Notes: generated by a model not told the origin, from the sequence alone. 64,000 bases of DNA from Paenibacillaceae bacterium GAS479 (GCA_900105225.1 LT629764.1:2292001-2356000); one strand, 5' to 3'; numbered from the stretch's first letter, positions 24,374 through 33,407 are shown. A program made the numbers and translations.

Positions 24374-24805
24374 TTGTCATTCTTGTTTCCCTCTGGTCCG
24401 CAAGGCGGACCCCCAGGCGGATTTCCGGGTGGGCCTCCCGGCGGCTTCCCAGGTGGACCTCCTGGTGGATTTCCGGGTGGACCTCCTGGTGGATTCCCTG
24501 GTGGACCCCCCGGTGGATTCCCGGGTGGAGTACCGGGCGGACCCGGCGGCGGGCCTCAGCCTCCGTCTTCGCCTCCGCCGCAAACCATTCCGGCGAAGCC
24601 TTTCGGCGTATTCGCTGTTGATCCCGGTGCTATCGCCGGCTGTGCGTTCCGCTACACCTATATCTGGCCGCGTAACGGAGCCGGATTCTGGTTTTATCCC
24701 GTTTTCATCGGCCGCACCTCGGTTTCCGGATTCCGCTGGAATGGATTATTCTGGATGTTCTCCGGACTGGATCTGCAACGGATAGAATCGTTCACTTGTT
24801 TTTGA
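24374..24805 (+). CDS. Pro/Gly-repeat protein with conserved Trp-rich C-terminal domain
   Basis: About 143 residues. Residues ~6-55 are GGPPGGFP repeats, giving a collagen-like or flexible extended segment. The C-terminal ~75 residues (AKPFGVFAVDPGAIAGC, FRYTYIWPRNGAGFWFYPVFIGRTSVSGFRW, LDLQRIESF) form a compact aromatic-rich domain that I recall from Bacillales proteins of unknown function. AGGAG precedes TTG 24374 by 8 nt and overlaps the alternative GTG at 24365, so TTG is the start. No signal peptide is seen. Confidence 0.75.
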   Translation: MSFLFPSGPQGGPPGGFPGGPPGGFPGGPPGGFPGGPPGGFPGGPPGGFPGGVPGGPGGGPQPPSSPPPQTIPAKPFGVFAVDPGAIAGCAFRYTYIWPRNGAGFWFYPVFIGRTSVSGFRWNGLFWMFSGLDLQRIESFTCF

Positions 24806-24832
24806 GGCAGCGAGTATAGGCGTGAAGTTAGC

Positions 24833-24881
24833 AAGCCCCCTCCAGGAAACTGATTTTCTTGGAGGGGGCTTGTTTCTTTTT
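24833..24881 (+). terminator. Terminator of the Pro/Gly-repeat gene pair
   Basis: AAGCCCCCTCCAGGAAA pairs with the complementary TTCTTGGAGGGGGCTT, followed by GTTTCTTTTTG. Confidence 0.88.
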
Positions 24882-25117
24882 GATAAAACGGATTTTAATA
24901 AGAAGTGTGACACTTAGAAAACGAAATATTCTATGGGAGATTCGTTGGAAGTAACCCTAAAAGTCTTCTTCATGCCAACGGACCCCCATGATTATTGATT
25001 AAGGGTGTGCCACATAATAACGCTTCTATGAGCGAACATTAAAAATCTCATAGTAATTGAATAAAGACAGCCCATTGGGTTCTCTTATTGTAACGTTGTA
25101 TATTATTTATGTCTTGT

Positions 25118-25632
25118 TTCAAATCCAATTTACCACCAGAGAATCAGTCGGTTCCAGCGCCCTCATAACTATTCTCCCATCGCTGGACATCGTTTGTATG
25201 TTTGCGACAACCCGGAGCCATTGAAAGACCTCACCACCCTGTTATTACATTGTGGCAAGATACTGTCCCTGGTACGACCTCTGTCAATTATCGTGTATTT
25301 ATGTGGCATCATAATCGATAAAAAACATCCACGAGGAACATGGGATTACTCCGAAGTTTTGGGAGCAAACGCCACACTTAACATTGGATGCAGCGGTATA
25401 ACCAATAGCGTTTCCGTCCTTGATGATGCTTCTCCTGTTTATCCAGAAAAACTTCCAAATGGTGGGTCGTATGGCGGGATTTCAAAATTAATCTCACCAT
25501 TCAAAACAACTCGGGTAGTACAACATCGGCAGTTTCGCGCTGCAAGCTGGAGAGTCTAAGATTATACCGATTAAATTGACGTCTGCCGGGGGTAGTACTA
25601 CACCTGTCGCATTCTTTGCACGTAATGTCTAA
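25118..25632 (+). pseudogene. Degenerate gene for a beta-rich, probably exported protein
   Basis: Protein-like sequence runs through three frames. First comes RQPGAIERPHHPVITLWQDT and VPGTTSVNYRVFMWHHNR; after a shift near 25320, TWDYSEVLGANATLNIGCSG and NSVSVLDDASPVYPEKLPNG; after a shift near 25485, INLTIQNNSGSTTSAV; after another near 25535, LQAGESKIIPIKLTSAGGST then TPVAFFARNV and a stop at 25632. The blocks look like one beta-sandwich protein broken by indels. No family was recognised. Bases 24890-25118 upstream hold nothing I can assign. Confidence 0.55.
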
Positions 25633-25825
25633 TCATTGCTGAATTAAAGAAGGCTCAATTTCGCCACATCTCTTGGTGAAGTAGTGCCTTTTTGTTTTGC
25701 ATATGCAGACTATCAGGCGGATAATTCTTAACTAATCCTACTTTATCCTATTATTTGAAAAATTAGAAACAATTTGAGTGAAATTACGTCTAACCTATCA
25801 TAATACAAGTGGAGGTGCATGATTA

Positions 25826-26494
25826 ATGAAACGTGTCGTAAAAATAGGTTTGGCAGGTTTACTGCTCACATCTGTATTTGGTGCCGGCGCTTACGCCGCA
25901 ACCACTGCCCCAAAAATTTTCGTACACGGCAATCTGGTGAAAACGGATGCGGCCCCTAAAATAATTAACGGAACCGTTTACGTGCCACTTCGCGCAATAT
26001 CGGAAGGGCTTGGGGTCGATATCCAGTGGGATAATAAAAAGAAGACGGTTTATGTTAACTCTGATCCCAACTATAACATGGAGATGGAGACGGGTAATGT
26101 TTCCTATGTAAGTAATCGGGATCTAGCTTTCCGATGGATTATGGCGTATGACGATAGGAGACATAAGGATGTTGAAACTTTAAGCACAACTGATTTCAAA
26201 ACAGATATTTACACTCCAGACGGCTTCCCTAGTGGAACATGGAATATGGCAAGCATTGTAGATATGCGTCCTGTTGCACGGTCAAATCCTAAATCTGCTG
26301 ATTCTAAAATGCCTACTATGACCGTCCGCATTGTACAGCGAGTCTCCTCGATGGATGAGTATAAAGTAAAAATGGAGGATTGGAAGTTTACAATTGCTGG
26401 ACCAAATAAAATTAAGTCTGTCATGATTGTACCGAAATCAACCAAGTACTTTGACCGCTACACGTTATTCCCGGGAGTAACATTCGGGATATAG
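25826..26494 (+). CDS. Exported protein with copper amine oxidase N-terminal (stalk) domain
   Basis: A 222-residue protein with a signal peptide (about 1-24, ending AYAA) and a single stalk domain (about 28-80) showing VYVPLRAISEGLGVDIQWDNKKKTV, the CuAO_N1 pattern used widely in Paenibacillaceae surface proteins. The C-terminal 130 residues resemble an NTF2/lipoprotein-type ligand-free domain but were not assigned. GGAGG lies 11 nt upstream of ATG. It directly follows the degenerate gene ending at 25632. Confidence 0.85.
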   Translation: MKRVVKIGLAGLLLTSVFGAGAYAATTAPKIFVHGNLVKTDAAPKIINGTVYVPLRAISEGLGVDIQWDNKKKTVYVNSDPNYNMEMETGNVSYVSNRDLAFRWIMAYDDRRHKDVETLSTTDFKTDIYTPDGFPSGTWNMASIVDMRPVARSNPKSADSKMPTMTVRIVQRVSSMDEYKVKMEDWKFTIAGPNKIKSVMIVPKSTKYFDRYTLFPGVTFGI

Positions 26495-27635
26495 TTATTC
26501 CATTTCAAAGAAATACCACTATGCCCCCTGATTTATACCATTCATGAGACTCATCGGTAACGGTGAGAATCCATGCTTTAATAACCGCTCACCAGTACAT
26601 GTCGAGATTTTGAGACCAGTAGGCAGAAATACAACTTGGAAACCGCTGCGTTTCTGTGTCAGAACCAATATAGATTCGCTTGGTCCCCCTGTGGGTTCTG
26701 CTGCGAACTTGTTAACGAGTGTGGAAGAGTCCGCAAACCATTTAACTGCGGTGCAACTCTCATCACTCGTTTTTTTCGTTCATTTGCCATAATGCATAGG
26801 TGAGCAAGGTTTCAGCAGCAAACACATCCTCCACATCCGCAAGTTAGTGGGCTTCGGCGGTGGAATGGCACTGTTCGAAACAAGCTCTTATTGGGCCGTG
26901 CCAAAGAAAATAACGATCTGCCAGCATCTACGGTTTACAATTAGTGCTTGAATGCGAGGGTCATAGCGACTGTTCCAAATAACTAAGTCCCTTTCATGTT
27001 GTCGCTTCCTCCTCTTCAGTCCCATCAGAGCCTGTACTTGTATCTTCACGTAATGGAATGTCTGTGAGGCTGCAATCGGTATCGAGGCCAGGCAATCGCA
27101 GGGTTAATAACAATTGCCTCTCCGGGACATACCGATATAGATTCCAATACGGACACATTTTTCGTATTTTAAAAGCGTTTTAAAACACCTCTAGAATTAG
27201 CTCGTTACCATTTCTTAAGCTCATTTGGCAGAAAACTATTTGGTCTCTCTAGCACGATACTGAGTGACATCCCTAACCAACATTTATTGGGCTTATCGGC
27301 GTATGGTGGATACGAAAGTGTAAATTCATTGACTGCATGAGTTTTGATTCACCCCTGATCTTGCGGCAGAAAAAGCTGGATCTACGGTATCCATACTTCG
27401 TGTAGAGCGCTCGGCTGAAATGCTTCAGCTCCTTATTCCGATCTGCCACTTTGCTTTTGAAGAAAAGCGTAATAGCTTCTAGAGATACCAAAACCTCGCA
27501 CAGTTCACTTTGAGCTTTAAACCAGTATAATTGCGAACAAGAGGTGATAACTAACTCGATTTTATACCTTATCTAAACCATGGTAATCATTACTGGGAAC
27601 ACCGTTCCTTATTCTATTTATAGGAGGCTAGAGTA
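26495..27635. other. Gene-poor 1.1-kb stretch with two short unassigned frames
   Basis: No supported gene. Two minus-strand frames read more protein-like than chance: 26994-27158 (54 codons from ATG, Cys-Pro start CPYWNLYRYVPERQLLLTL, acidic end) and 27273-27491 (72 codons, continuing open upstream, KSKVADRNKELKHFSRALY). Neither has a ribosome site or a recognised family; they may be remnants of one former gene. A palindrome TTTTAAAAGCGTTTTAAAA lies at 27168-27186. Confidence 0.35.
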
Positions 27636-28103
27636 ATGAATAAACTTTTGTTGATTATATTGATTGGGCTTGGAATTATCACGGGGTGTACTAACAATTC
27701 ACGTCAGGTCGAAAACAGTAATGGGAATAATACTCACTCCGAAGCGTCCCCTACGACTTTCAAAAAAGGGGTATTTGTTGATTTGTCAGATTACGAAAAG
27801 GATAAACGATATAGTGAAGTGTTGGAACTACTTAAAACTAACCTAGGCGCTTTTGTTCAAAAGGATTCGAAATCGTTTAGATCGACTTTTGTTACTGACT
27901 CAGTTGCTGACAGTATGGTTTTACTTATTCAAGATGACACCCAATATAGATTTTATGATAAAATCGCAATTCAAGAAGTTTCACCCTCTAAGATAAATGT
28001 TACAATTAATTATACTAACGATAAGGTTACTTACGAGAAAATTTTTATCTATAATCTTGTTAAAAATAAAGAAGATAAATGGAAAATCCTATTCATAGAT
28101 TAA
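27636..28103 (+). CDS. Lipoprotein, 155 aa, unassigned
   Basis: It has a signal peptide with lipobox GIITGC (Cys at about 18), an Asn/Ser-rich spacer, then a small domain (about 55-155) with VLELLKTNLGAFVQKDSKSF and a C-terminal NKEDKWKILFID. The layout resembles NTF2-like lipoproteins found around Paenibacillus surface genes. AGGAGG lies 9 nt upstream of ATG, and a terminator follows. The general layout (lipobox, spacer, small alpha+beta domain ending in a W-I motif) is similar to that of the lipoprotein at 28431-29027. Confidence 0.8.
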   Translation: MNKLLLIILIGLGIITGCTNNSRQVENSNGNNTHSEASPTTFKKGVFVDLSDYEKDKRYSEVLELLKTNLGAFVQKDSKSFRSTFVTDSVADSMVLLIQDDTQYRFYDKIAIQEVSPSKINVTINYTNDKVTYEKIFIYNLVKNKEDKWKILFID

Positions 28104-28114
28104 TATTTTTAAAT

Positions 28115-28150
28115 ATAGACGACCTTAAACCAAGATCGTCTACAAAAAAC
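28115..28150 (+). terminator. Terminator after the 27636 lipoprotein gene
   Basis: TAGACGACCTT, loop, AAGATCGTCTA followed by CAAAAAAC; the stem is clear and the plus-strand T-run is poor, so the A-run suggests it also stops minus-strand transcripts. Confidence 0.5.
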
Positions 28151-28381
28151 GAATAAGCGGGTATCAAGCTTCATCTGTGTCTAGCTTTTGTTGGCGAAGA
28201 TGGCGTTCTTCCTGAATTCGCGACGATTACACCCGCAAGAAAAATGACCGGACCCAAATGGACTCGCTCATCGATGAGTTGCGTTTCATGATAATCAGAC
28301 TGATTAGATTGGATGTTAACAAATTGGAATAAAATCGCTAATGCAATTCGGCTCGGTGTTAACAATTACTAATTATTAAAA

Positions 28382-28422
28382 AACGGGTAGAGAGCACCTT
28401 CCGCTCTCTACCCGTTCTATTT
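28382..28422 (-). terminator. Terminator of the 28431 lipoprotein gene
   Basis: ACGGGTAGAGAGC pairs perfectly with GCTCTCTACCCGT around a 7-nt loop; A-run on the plus strand gives the T-run on the minus strand, 15 bp past the stop. Confidence 0.85.
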
Positions 28423-28430
28423 ATCTATTC

Positions 28431-29027
28431 TTATTGTTCCAGATAGTAATCCCCAATCATCCATTCATCTTCTATTTTACGCATTTCAAACCCTAAATAA
28501 TCGAACGTGTCTTTATTCTTATAAACGATTTCAAATGAAGGTTTTATCATATCATTCTTAATGTTGTCGGCAGTTAATTTCAACGTCATAGATTCCACAT
28601 TATCCATCAGATTTTCAGTCGGATACTTGTTCGATTTATTCTTTGGATCAATTAAAAGCTTCCTCATTTCTTCGTGATTTCCATTTAAATATGCCTCAAC
28701 GAAGGATCTAGCGGTGGTCTGCAAAGATTGACCATCCTTACTATTTAAAAATTCACGAGCTGCATCATTGCCAGGCGCTACATCTTGTTTGCCGCTGCCG
28801 GTAGATGGAATTGGAGTATTCTTTGGTGTCTCAGTTGAGAGCGAATTGTTATTGTTCGAAGATGGGGCAGCAGTTTCTGGATTGGGCGATGTTCCTGCTG
28901 TACTAGCATCGTTTCCACATGCAGACAATATGCCAAATGTAACGATGAATAAGAGAAACAGAAAAGTGATTCCGAGCCCTTTGAACTTTCCTCGAGTGCC
29001 TAATATTCTTGAAAAACGTTGTAACAT
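28431..29027 (-). CDS. Lipoprotein, 198 aa, unassigned
   Basis: It has a basic N-terminus, a hydrophobic segment (about 19-35) and lipobox ILSAC (Cys about 37), a long Asn/Ser/Thr/Pro spacer (about 40-85), then a small alpha+beta domain (about 88-198: FLNSKDGQSLQTTARSFVEA, FEMRKIEDEWMIGDYYLEQ). The domain resembles an NTF2-like fold. GGAGGG precedes ATG. No neighbours share its transcript. Confidence 0.8.
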   Translation of the reverse strand: MLQRFSRILGTRGKFKGLGITFLFLLFIVTFGILSACGNDASTAGTSPNPETAAPSSNNNNSLSTETPKNTPIPSTGSGKQDVAPGNDAAREFLNSKDGQSLQTTARSFVEAYLNGNHEEMRKLLIDPKNKSNKYPTENLMDNVESMTLKLTADNIKNDMIKPSFEIVYKNKDTFDYLGFEMRKIEDEWMIGDYYLEQ

Positions 29028-29216
29028 GTGGCCTTCCCTCCATTACTATATCAATATGAAGTTTTTGTCTTTAATGAATTCGCTACCACAGACCAGCTTT
29101 ATATTTTTTATCCCCTGAATTCATAATTTCCCTCCTTTATGTGTACATGAAATTAAACGCCTGTAACTTGGCAAATGTTTCACATTATACCTTATTTTAA
29201 ATAAAATGGATCAACA

Positions 29217-29258
29217 AAAGTGGTCGACCACGCAGCAAATGCGGAGGGCCGACCACGC
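29217..29258 (-). terminator. Terminator-like hairpin
   Basis: GTGGTCG and CGACCAC arms around a 20-nt loop (and a self-complementary GTGGTCGACCAC at its end), followed on the minus strand by TTTTG. It may be the old terminator of the truncated siderophore-binding gene. The rest of 29028-29531 holds no gene I can support. Confidence 0.5.
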
Positions 29259-29531
29259 TTGTCTACCACGAATTAGTCTGTAATTAGACGCTGTCCGTCG
29301 GAGTGTAGAACATGACTTGTTTATAATCTTGCCTGTGAACTTGATCAGTGTAAACCGCAGGTCAATTTCAGCCGATTGTACTTCGATCGCAGTTTGGTTC
29401 AATTTGGCGATATATTGCGCGATTTATCTAAAATGTGCCGCTGGCTTACAACTTAATAGTCCGCGACCGAAACATTAAGAACAGAAAATAGGGAGAGCCA
29501 ACCCTGTAAACCGAGCCCTATTGAGCTATCG

Positions 29532-29951
29532 TCAGAAATGCGAGCAGGTCAAACTTGCGGCCGAGCCACCAAGCAATTGGATTAAATCAGGTTTCAAGGA
29601 CGCGATCGTCTCTAGGTTAGGCTCCCAACGCAAGCCGACATCTGTAACGCTATCTGCTAGCGCCGCTTCATCCGTCACGTTAAGCTCATATTCCTTGTTG
29701 TCCGCATTTCCTACAGGCTGAATGCCTAGTGCAATCAATTCCTCTGAGTATATCCACTCCAAAGCGACGACTCGTACGGCCGGCTTATCAAACTTAGTCT
29801 CGCCTTTTCCATGTTTAATAAGGATAGGACCAGTCGTCTCAGCAGTACTCGGAGCAACGGTGCTGGCATTATTCGAATTTTTCGAACCGCAAGCTGCAGT
29901 GATAATTAGGATCGATAGTAGAACAATACTAACTTGCATAAGCTTTTTCAT
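29532..29951 (-). pseudogene. Truncated iron-siderophore ABC substrate-binding lipoprotein gene
   Basis: The 139-codon frame begins as a complete FecB/FhuD-type lipoprotein: lipobox IITAAC, then VVALEWIYSEELIALGIQPVG, DVGLRWEPNLETIASLKPDLI and a break after LIQLLGGSAAS. Intact relatives have about 310-330 residues, so the C-terminal lobe and half the siderophore site are lost. A Fur-box-like site lies upstream. No permease or ATPase genes remain. A stable truncated product is unlikely to function in import. Confidence 0.85.
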
Positions 29952-29991
29952 TGTCTTACCCCCGGTGAATACTAGTTTTTATGGCAATCAA

Positions 29992-30010
29992 CAATGATAA
30001 TCAATATCAA
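29992..30010 (-). promoter_or_regulatory. Fur box upstream of the truncated siderophore-binding gene
   Basis: TTGATATTGATTATCATTG on the minus strand matches most of the 19-bp Fur consensus GATAATGATAATCATTATC and lies 41 bp upstream of the start codon. Confidence 0.75.
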
Positions 30011-30070
30011 TTGCGCCGAATGAGATTATCACTTTTTTCCTGAAATTGTCACTATTATTAAGTGAGAATA

Positions 30071-30256
30071 CGTAACGAAACTGAGAAGCCTTAATTCAGC
30101 GAAATCGCAAGTTTTCGAGGGTAACGGATCTGAGAGACGCTATTGAGGGGTTTCCACAGTATTTTCATCATTTTTGATCGGAATAACGCTTCTCAGTTCC
30201 GTTAGCAGACGCCCAACCCTGATTGAGTGGAAATAAGCTCTCTGAGTTCCGTTAGC
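30071..30256. repeat. 190-bp palindromic intergenic repeat, copy 3
   Basis: This copy is inverted relative to the copies at 6028 and 9892. Units GTAACGAAACTGAGAAG (30071) and GTAACGGATCTGAGAG (30121) face CTTCTCAGTTCCGTTAG (30189) and CTCTGAGTTCCGTTAG (30241). The central ATCATTTTTGATCGGAATAA is shared with the other copies. Confidence 0.85.
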
Positions 30257-30324
30257 GTATGAGCTTCACCCATTAGAGTTAAGGATATGACGGTTGAAGC
30301 TAGCTTAGCCGACTCAAAATGAAA

Positions 30325-30358
30325 AACCGCTTGAGCTAAAGCTCCAGCGGTTCTTTTT
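30325..30358. terminator. Bidirectional terminator-like hairpin
   Basis: AACCGCT-T-GAGC, loop TAAA, GCTC-C-AGCGGTT, with an A-run on one side and TTCTTTTTT on the other. It isolates the TetR operon from upstream DNA. Confidence 0.7.
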
Positions 30359-30547
30359 TCCCATTAGATGACCAATAGTCATTAAATCTATAACTACATC
30401 CCCATACTATATTTGACCCTTACATATGACTTCATATTCAATCCTAAAAAGTCCAATTGCTAAAATCTATTAATAATATTATACTTATGGTCATAATTAT
30501 CCTTGAACGGCTGTTCAATGAGAACATCATACATGGAGCTGGTCATC

Positions 30548-31126
30548 TTGAACCGCGAAGAAAAGAAAAAAGCTACAAGGCAGAACATCATCAACTGTGC
30601 TGTAGAGTTGTTTTCACAGCAAGGCTACGCCTCGACAACGGTAAATCAGATTACAGAGCATGCCGGTGTGGCCAAAGGGACCTTTTTTAACTACTTTGAC
30701 AGCAAGGAAGAGGTTCTTTGCGACTTTCAATTGGTGCTGGCTACCGAAGAGTTATCTAAATTACGCCATCACCCAGGCCCGATCATTCCACTTGTAAGAG
30801 AATTCCTGATGGAAATGGTCAGGCGTTTACCAACCGACCGCTCGTTGATTCTGGCTTTATTCCAGTCCACCCTAACACATCAGAAGCTGCTGGAGCTGGA
30901 AAAAACGAAAAATGATTCGTTCAAGCAGATACTCGCGGATATCATAACGGCTGCCCAAGCAAGAGGCGAAATCAGCCCAGCCATGCCAGCCGAAATAATC
31001 GTAGACCTTGCGGTGCAAACCTATGACGGCGTTTTACTGTATTGGGGCAAAGGCTTGGGGGATGAAAAGCTGGCGAATCAAATGGCGTTCACTTTCGAAC
31101 TGTTTTTCAAAGGAATATCGGCTTAA
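30548..31126 (+). CDS. TetR-family transcriptional regulator
   Basis: About 192 residues. The N-terminal TetR helix-turn-helix (about 5-55) reads NIINCAVELFSQQGYASTTV, NQITEHAGVAKGTFFNYFDS, and the C-terminal ligand domain is of the general QacR type. TTG at 30548 is preferred as start because GGAG lies 9 nt upstream and the protein then starts MNREEKKKATRQ, the usual length; ATG at 30533 lies just before this ribosome site. It precedes an aldo/keto reductase gene by 25 bp and probably regulates it. Confidence 0.9.
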   Translation: MNREEKKKATRQNIINCAVELFSQQGYASTTVNQITEHAGVAKGTFFNYFDSKEEVLCDFQLVLATEELSKLRHHPGPIIPLVREFLMEMVRRLPTDRSLILALFQSTLTHQKLLELEKTKNDSFKQILADIITAAQARGEISPAMPAEIIVDLAVQTYDGVLLYWGKGLGDEKLANQMAFTFELFFKGISA

Positions 31127-31151
31127 AAAAATAGAGAGGAAATGGGTGACT

Positions 31152-32150
31152 ATGATGACAGTGGAAACAACAACAACTCCAATAACACGTAAGTTGGGAA
31201 ATTCGGATTTAATGCTTTCTCCTCTTGGACTTGGCTGCTGGCAGTTCAGCAATGGAAAAGGAATTACAGGGATGTTCTGGAACAGCCTTCCACCGGAAAG
31301 TGTATTAAGTATCGTCCAAACTAGCTTAAACGGAGGCATTAACTGGTTTGATACCGCTGAATTTTACGGCAAAGGCGCATCGGAGCAAATGTTAGCCGCC
31401 GCTTTGAAAAAAACGAATAACCGCTTGGCGGAAGAAGCCCACATCGCTACAAAATGGTGGCCTATTTTACGCACTGCAAGCAGTATTGGTACAACAATCG
31501 ATGAGCGGCTGCAAATGCTTGATAATAGGACGATCCATCTGCATCAGGTCCATCAGCCTTATTCGTTCTCCTCAGTGGCTAGTGAAATGAACGCCATGGC
31601 TAAGCTGGTAAAGCAGGGCAAAATCAAACATGTCGGTGTCAGCAACTTCTCCGCCCAGCAAATGCGTGAAGCGGATCGGGTGCTGAAAGGACATGGGCTC
31701 CGTTTGGCATCCAATCAAGTTAAGTATAGCTTATTGGATCGTAAGATCGAGAAAAATGGGATTTTAGACACCGCAAAAGAGCTAGGAGTTGCCATTATTG
31801 CATATTCTCCGCTTGAGCAAGGAATATTAAGCGGGAAGTTCCACAAGGATGAAGCTCTTGTCCGTGCTTTAAAGGGAGCGAGAAAATTCAGCTCGGCGTT
31901 CAGACCATCCGGTTTGAAAAAATCACAACCACTCATCACTGAGCTTGATAAACTCGCTGTAAAATATAACGCTTCGCCTACACAAATTGCATTGAACTGG
32001 ATGATAAATGCAAATGGAAATACAGTGTTTGCTATTCCGGGTGCGACTAAGGTTAGCCACGCGGAGGAAAATGTGAACGCTATGAGGTTTGCTTTAACCA
32101 AAAGTGAGATCGACTCCATCAGCACCATTTCATGGGGCGTTCAGAAATAG
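31152..32150 (+). CDS. Aldo/keto reductase
   Basis: A 332-residue AKR with a TIM barrel. The catalytic Asp/Tyr pair is seen in NWFDTAEFYGKGASE, Lys in HIATKWW and His in IHLHQVHQP; the NADPH-binding region is near the C-terminus (FAIPGATKVSHAEENVNAM). It likely reduces aldehydes or ketones in the cytosol. It is co-transcribed with the TetR regulator, an arrangement often seen for aldehyde or xenobiotic detoxification. The ATG at 31152 follows AGAGGAAATGGGTG; a terminator follows the stop. Confidence 0.92.
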   Translation: MMTVETTTTPITRKLGNSDLMLSPLGLGCWQFSNGKGITGMFWNSLPPESVLSIVQTSLNGGINWFDTAEFYGKGASEQMLAAALKKTNNRLAEEAHIATKWWPILRTASSIGTTIDERLQMLDNRTIHLHQVHQPYSFSSVASEMNAMAKLVKQGKIKHVGVSNFSAQQMREADRVLKGHGLRLASNQVKYSLLDRKIEKNGILDTAKELGVAIIAYSPLEQGILSGKFHKDEALVRALKGARKFSSAFRPSGLKKSQPLITELDKLAVKYNASPTQIALNWMINANGNTVFAIPGATKVSHAEENVNAMRFALTKSEIDSISTISWGVQK

Positions 32151-32176
32151 CGTTCGCCCGTTTTCCTGAAGAAGTT

Positions 32177-32217
32177 AATAGAGGGATTGCCGTTTCGATG
32201 GTAATCCCTCTATTTTC
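32177..32217 (+). terminator. Terminator of the TetR-AKR operon
   Basis: AATAGAGGGATT pairs perfectly with AATCCCTCTATT across a 14-nt loop, followed by TTC. Confidence 0.8.
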
Positions 32218-32251
32218 ATGAATGTCCCGGTTCACTCAACCAAGCCAATCC

Positions 32252-33382
32252 TCATTCCCCAGTAATAACAGGGCTTACTAAAAACAAGCTGGACGATTGT
32301 TCTTCTGTAGGCAGCGCGACAATCGGGCTCGTCTTTCCTGTAAACCTGACTTTCACATACTCACTTTCAATACAACGCAATAGATCTATAAAATACTTGC
32401 TGTTCAGAGAAATGTTAAAGTCCCCGCCCGTCCTGCTCTCTATAGGCATTTCATCCTGAACATCTCCAATTTCCGACGTTTTGGAGCGTAATTCCAGCCT
32501 ATTCGAAACGACTCCCAGCCTTACGATATTTCCACTCGCCAACACAGAAACGCGTTCAACAGCATGCAATAAACAGTCTGTTTCCACCCTTATTTCTGAT
32601 AAATAAGATTTCGGGATCAGCCTCGTTATAGATGGAAATGTACCTTCAATGAGGGCAGATTGAACCTGCAATTCATTTGTTGTAAATCTGATTTGGCCAA
32701 CACCGATCTCAATTTCCGTTGAGGCCTCTTCATCTTGCAACATTTTGGTTAGCTCGATCAGGTTTTTGCCTGGTATAACAATGTTCACATTCGCGCCTGG
32801 ATTGCGTTCAATGGATAGCGTCCGAGAAGCAAGACGAACCCCGTCCGTAGCCGTCAGGCTCAGCGCATCATCCTTATATTCTAAGGAGACTCCCGTTAAA
32901 ACCCTTCTAGCTTCCGACGTTGAAGCCGCCACCGCCACCTGTTTAATGGTTGATTTCAACAAAGCATTATTGATTTGCAGCTTATTGGCATAGTATCCTT
33001 CTGTATTCCTAATCGACGGAAATTCCGCCGAGTCCATCCCGCACAGTCGGATTTGAGAGCCACCTGATGTGACGAACAACATCAAGTGCTCCTTGACTTC
33101 AAGTGTGATCAATCCAGCATTCAACTTTCGAATAATCTCGTTAAAATACCGCGCTGGCACAACGATTTCGCCTGTTCTTTGCAAGTCTATATTATCGGGT
33201 GAGATCCTGGATTCAATGGTCAGGCTCGTATTGCTTGCGCTCAGCATCAGTCCCCCTTCCTGGGCCTGAATATTTATTCCAGACAGGATCGGTATCGGGC
33301 TATTGGCTGATACAGCTCGCAGCACATGCTGAAGAGCATTCAGTAGTGAATCTTTTGTTACTTGAACGAACAAAGACCTCAC
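32252..33382 (-). CDS. DnaN-like DNA polymerase III beta clamp paralogue
   Basis: A 376-residue protein with the three-domain sliding clamp pattern: VTKDSLLNALQHVLRAVSAN and PILSGINIQAQEGGLMLSASN at the N-terminus, FPSIRNTEGYY, ALSLTATDGVRLASRTLSIE in domain 2, GGDFNISLNSKYFIDLLRCIE in domain 3. Housekeeping DnaN is normally encoded beside dnaA and recF, which are not here, so this is an extra copy. Its C-terminus (SLFLVSPVITGE) departs from the usual LPVRT-type ending, near the pocket that binds clamp partners. It lies 25 bp after the ribbon-helix-helix gene. GTG 33382 or TTG 33373 could be the start. Confidence 0.9.
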   Translation of the reverse strand: MRSLFVQVTKDSLLNALQHVLRAVSANSPIPILSGINIQAQEGGLMLSASNTSLTIESRISPDNIDLQRTGEIVVPARYFNEIIRKLNAGLITLEVKEHLMLFVTSGGSQIRLCGMDSAEFPSIRNTEGYYANKLQINNALLKSTIKQVAVAASTSEARRVLTGVSLEYKDDALSLTATDGVRLASRTLSIERNPGANVNIVIPGKNLIELTKMLQDEEASTEIEIGVGQIRFTTNELQVQSALIEGTFPSITRLIPKSYLSEIRVETDCLLHAVERVSVLASGNIVRLGVVSNRLELRSKTSEIGDVQDEMPIESRTGGDFNISLNSKYFIDLLRCIESEYVKVRFTGKTSPIVALPTEEQSSSLFLVSPVITGE

Positions 33383-33407
33383 CCGTCTCTCAAAGTGAAT
33401 TCATGTT

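Noticed and set aside
28171-28365. A 64-codon minus-strand frame between the two lipoprotein genes
   Set aside because: No ribosome site and low-quality amino-acid composition; no remnant could be named.
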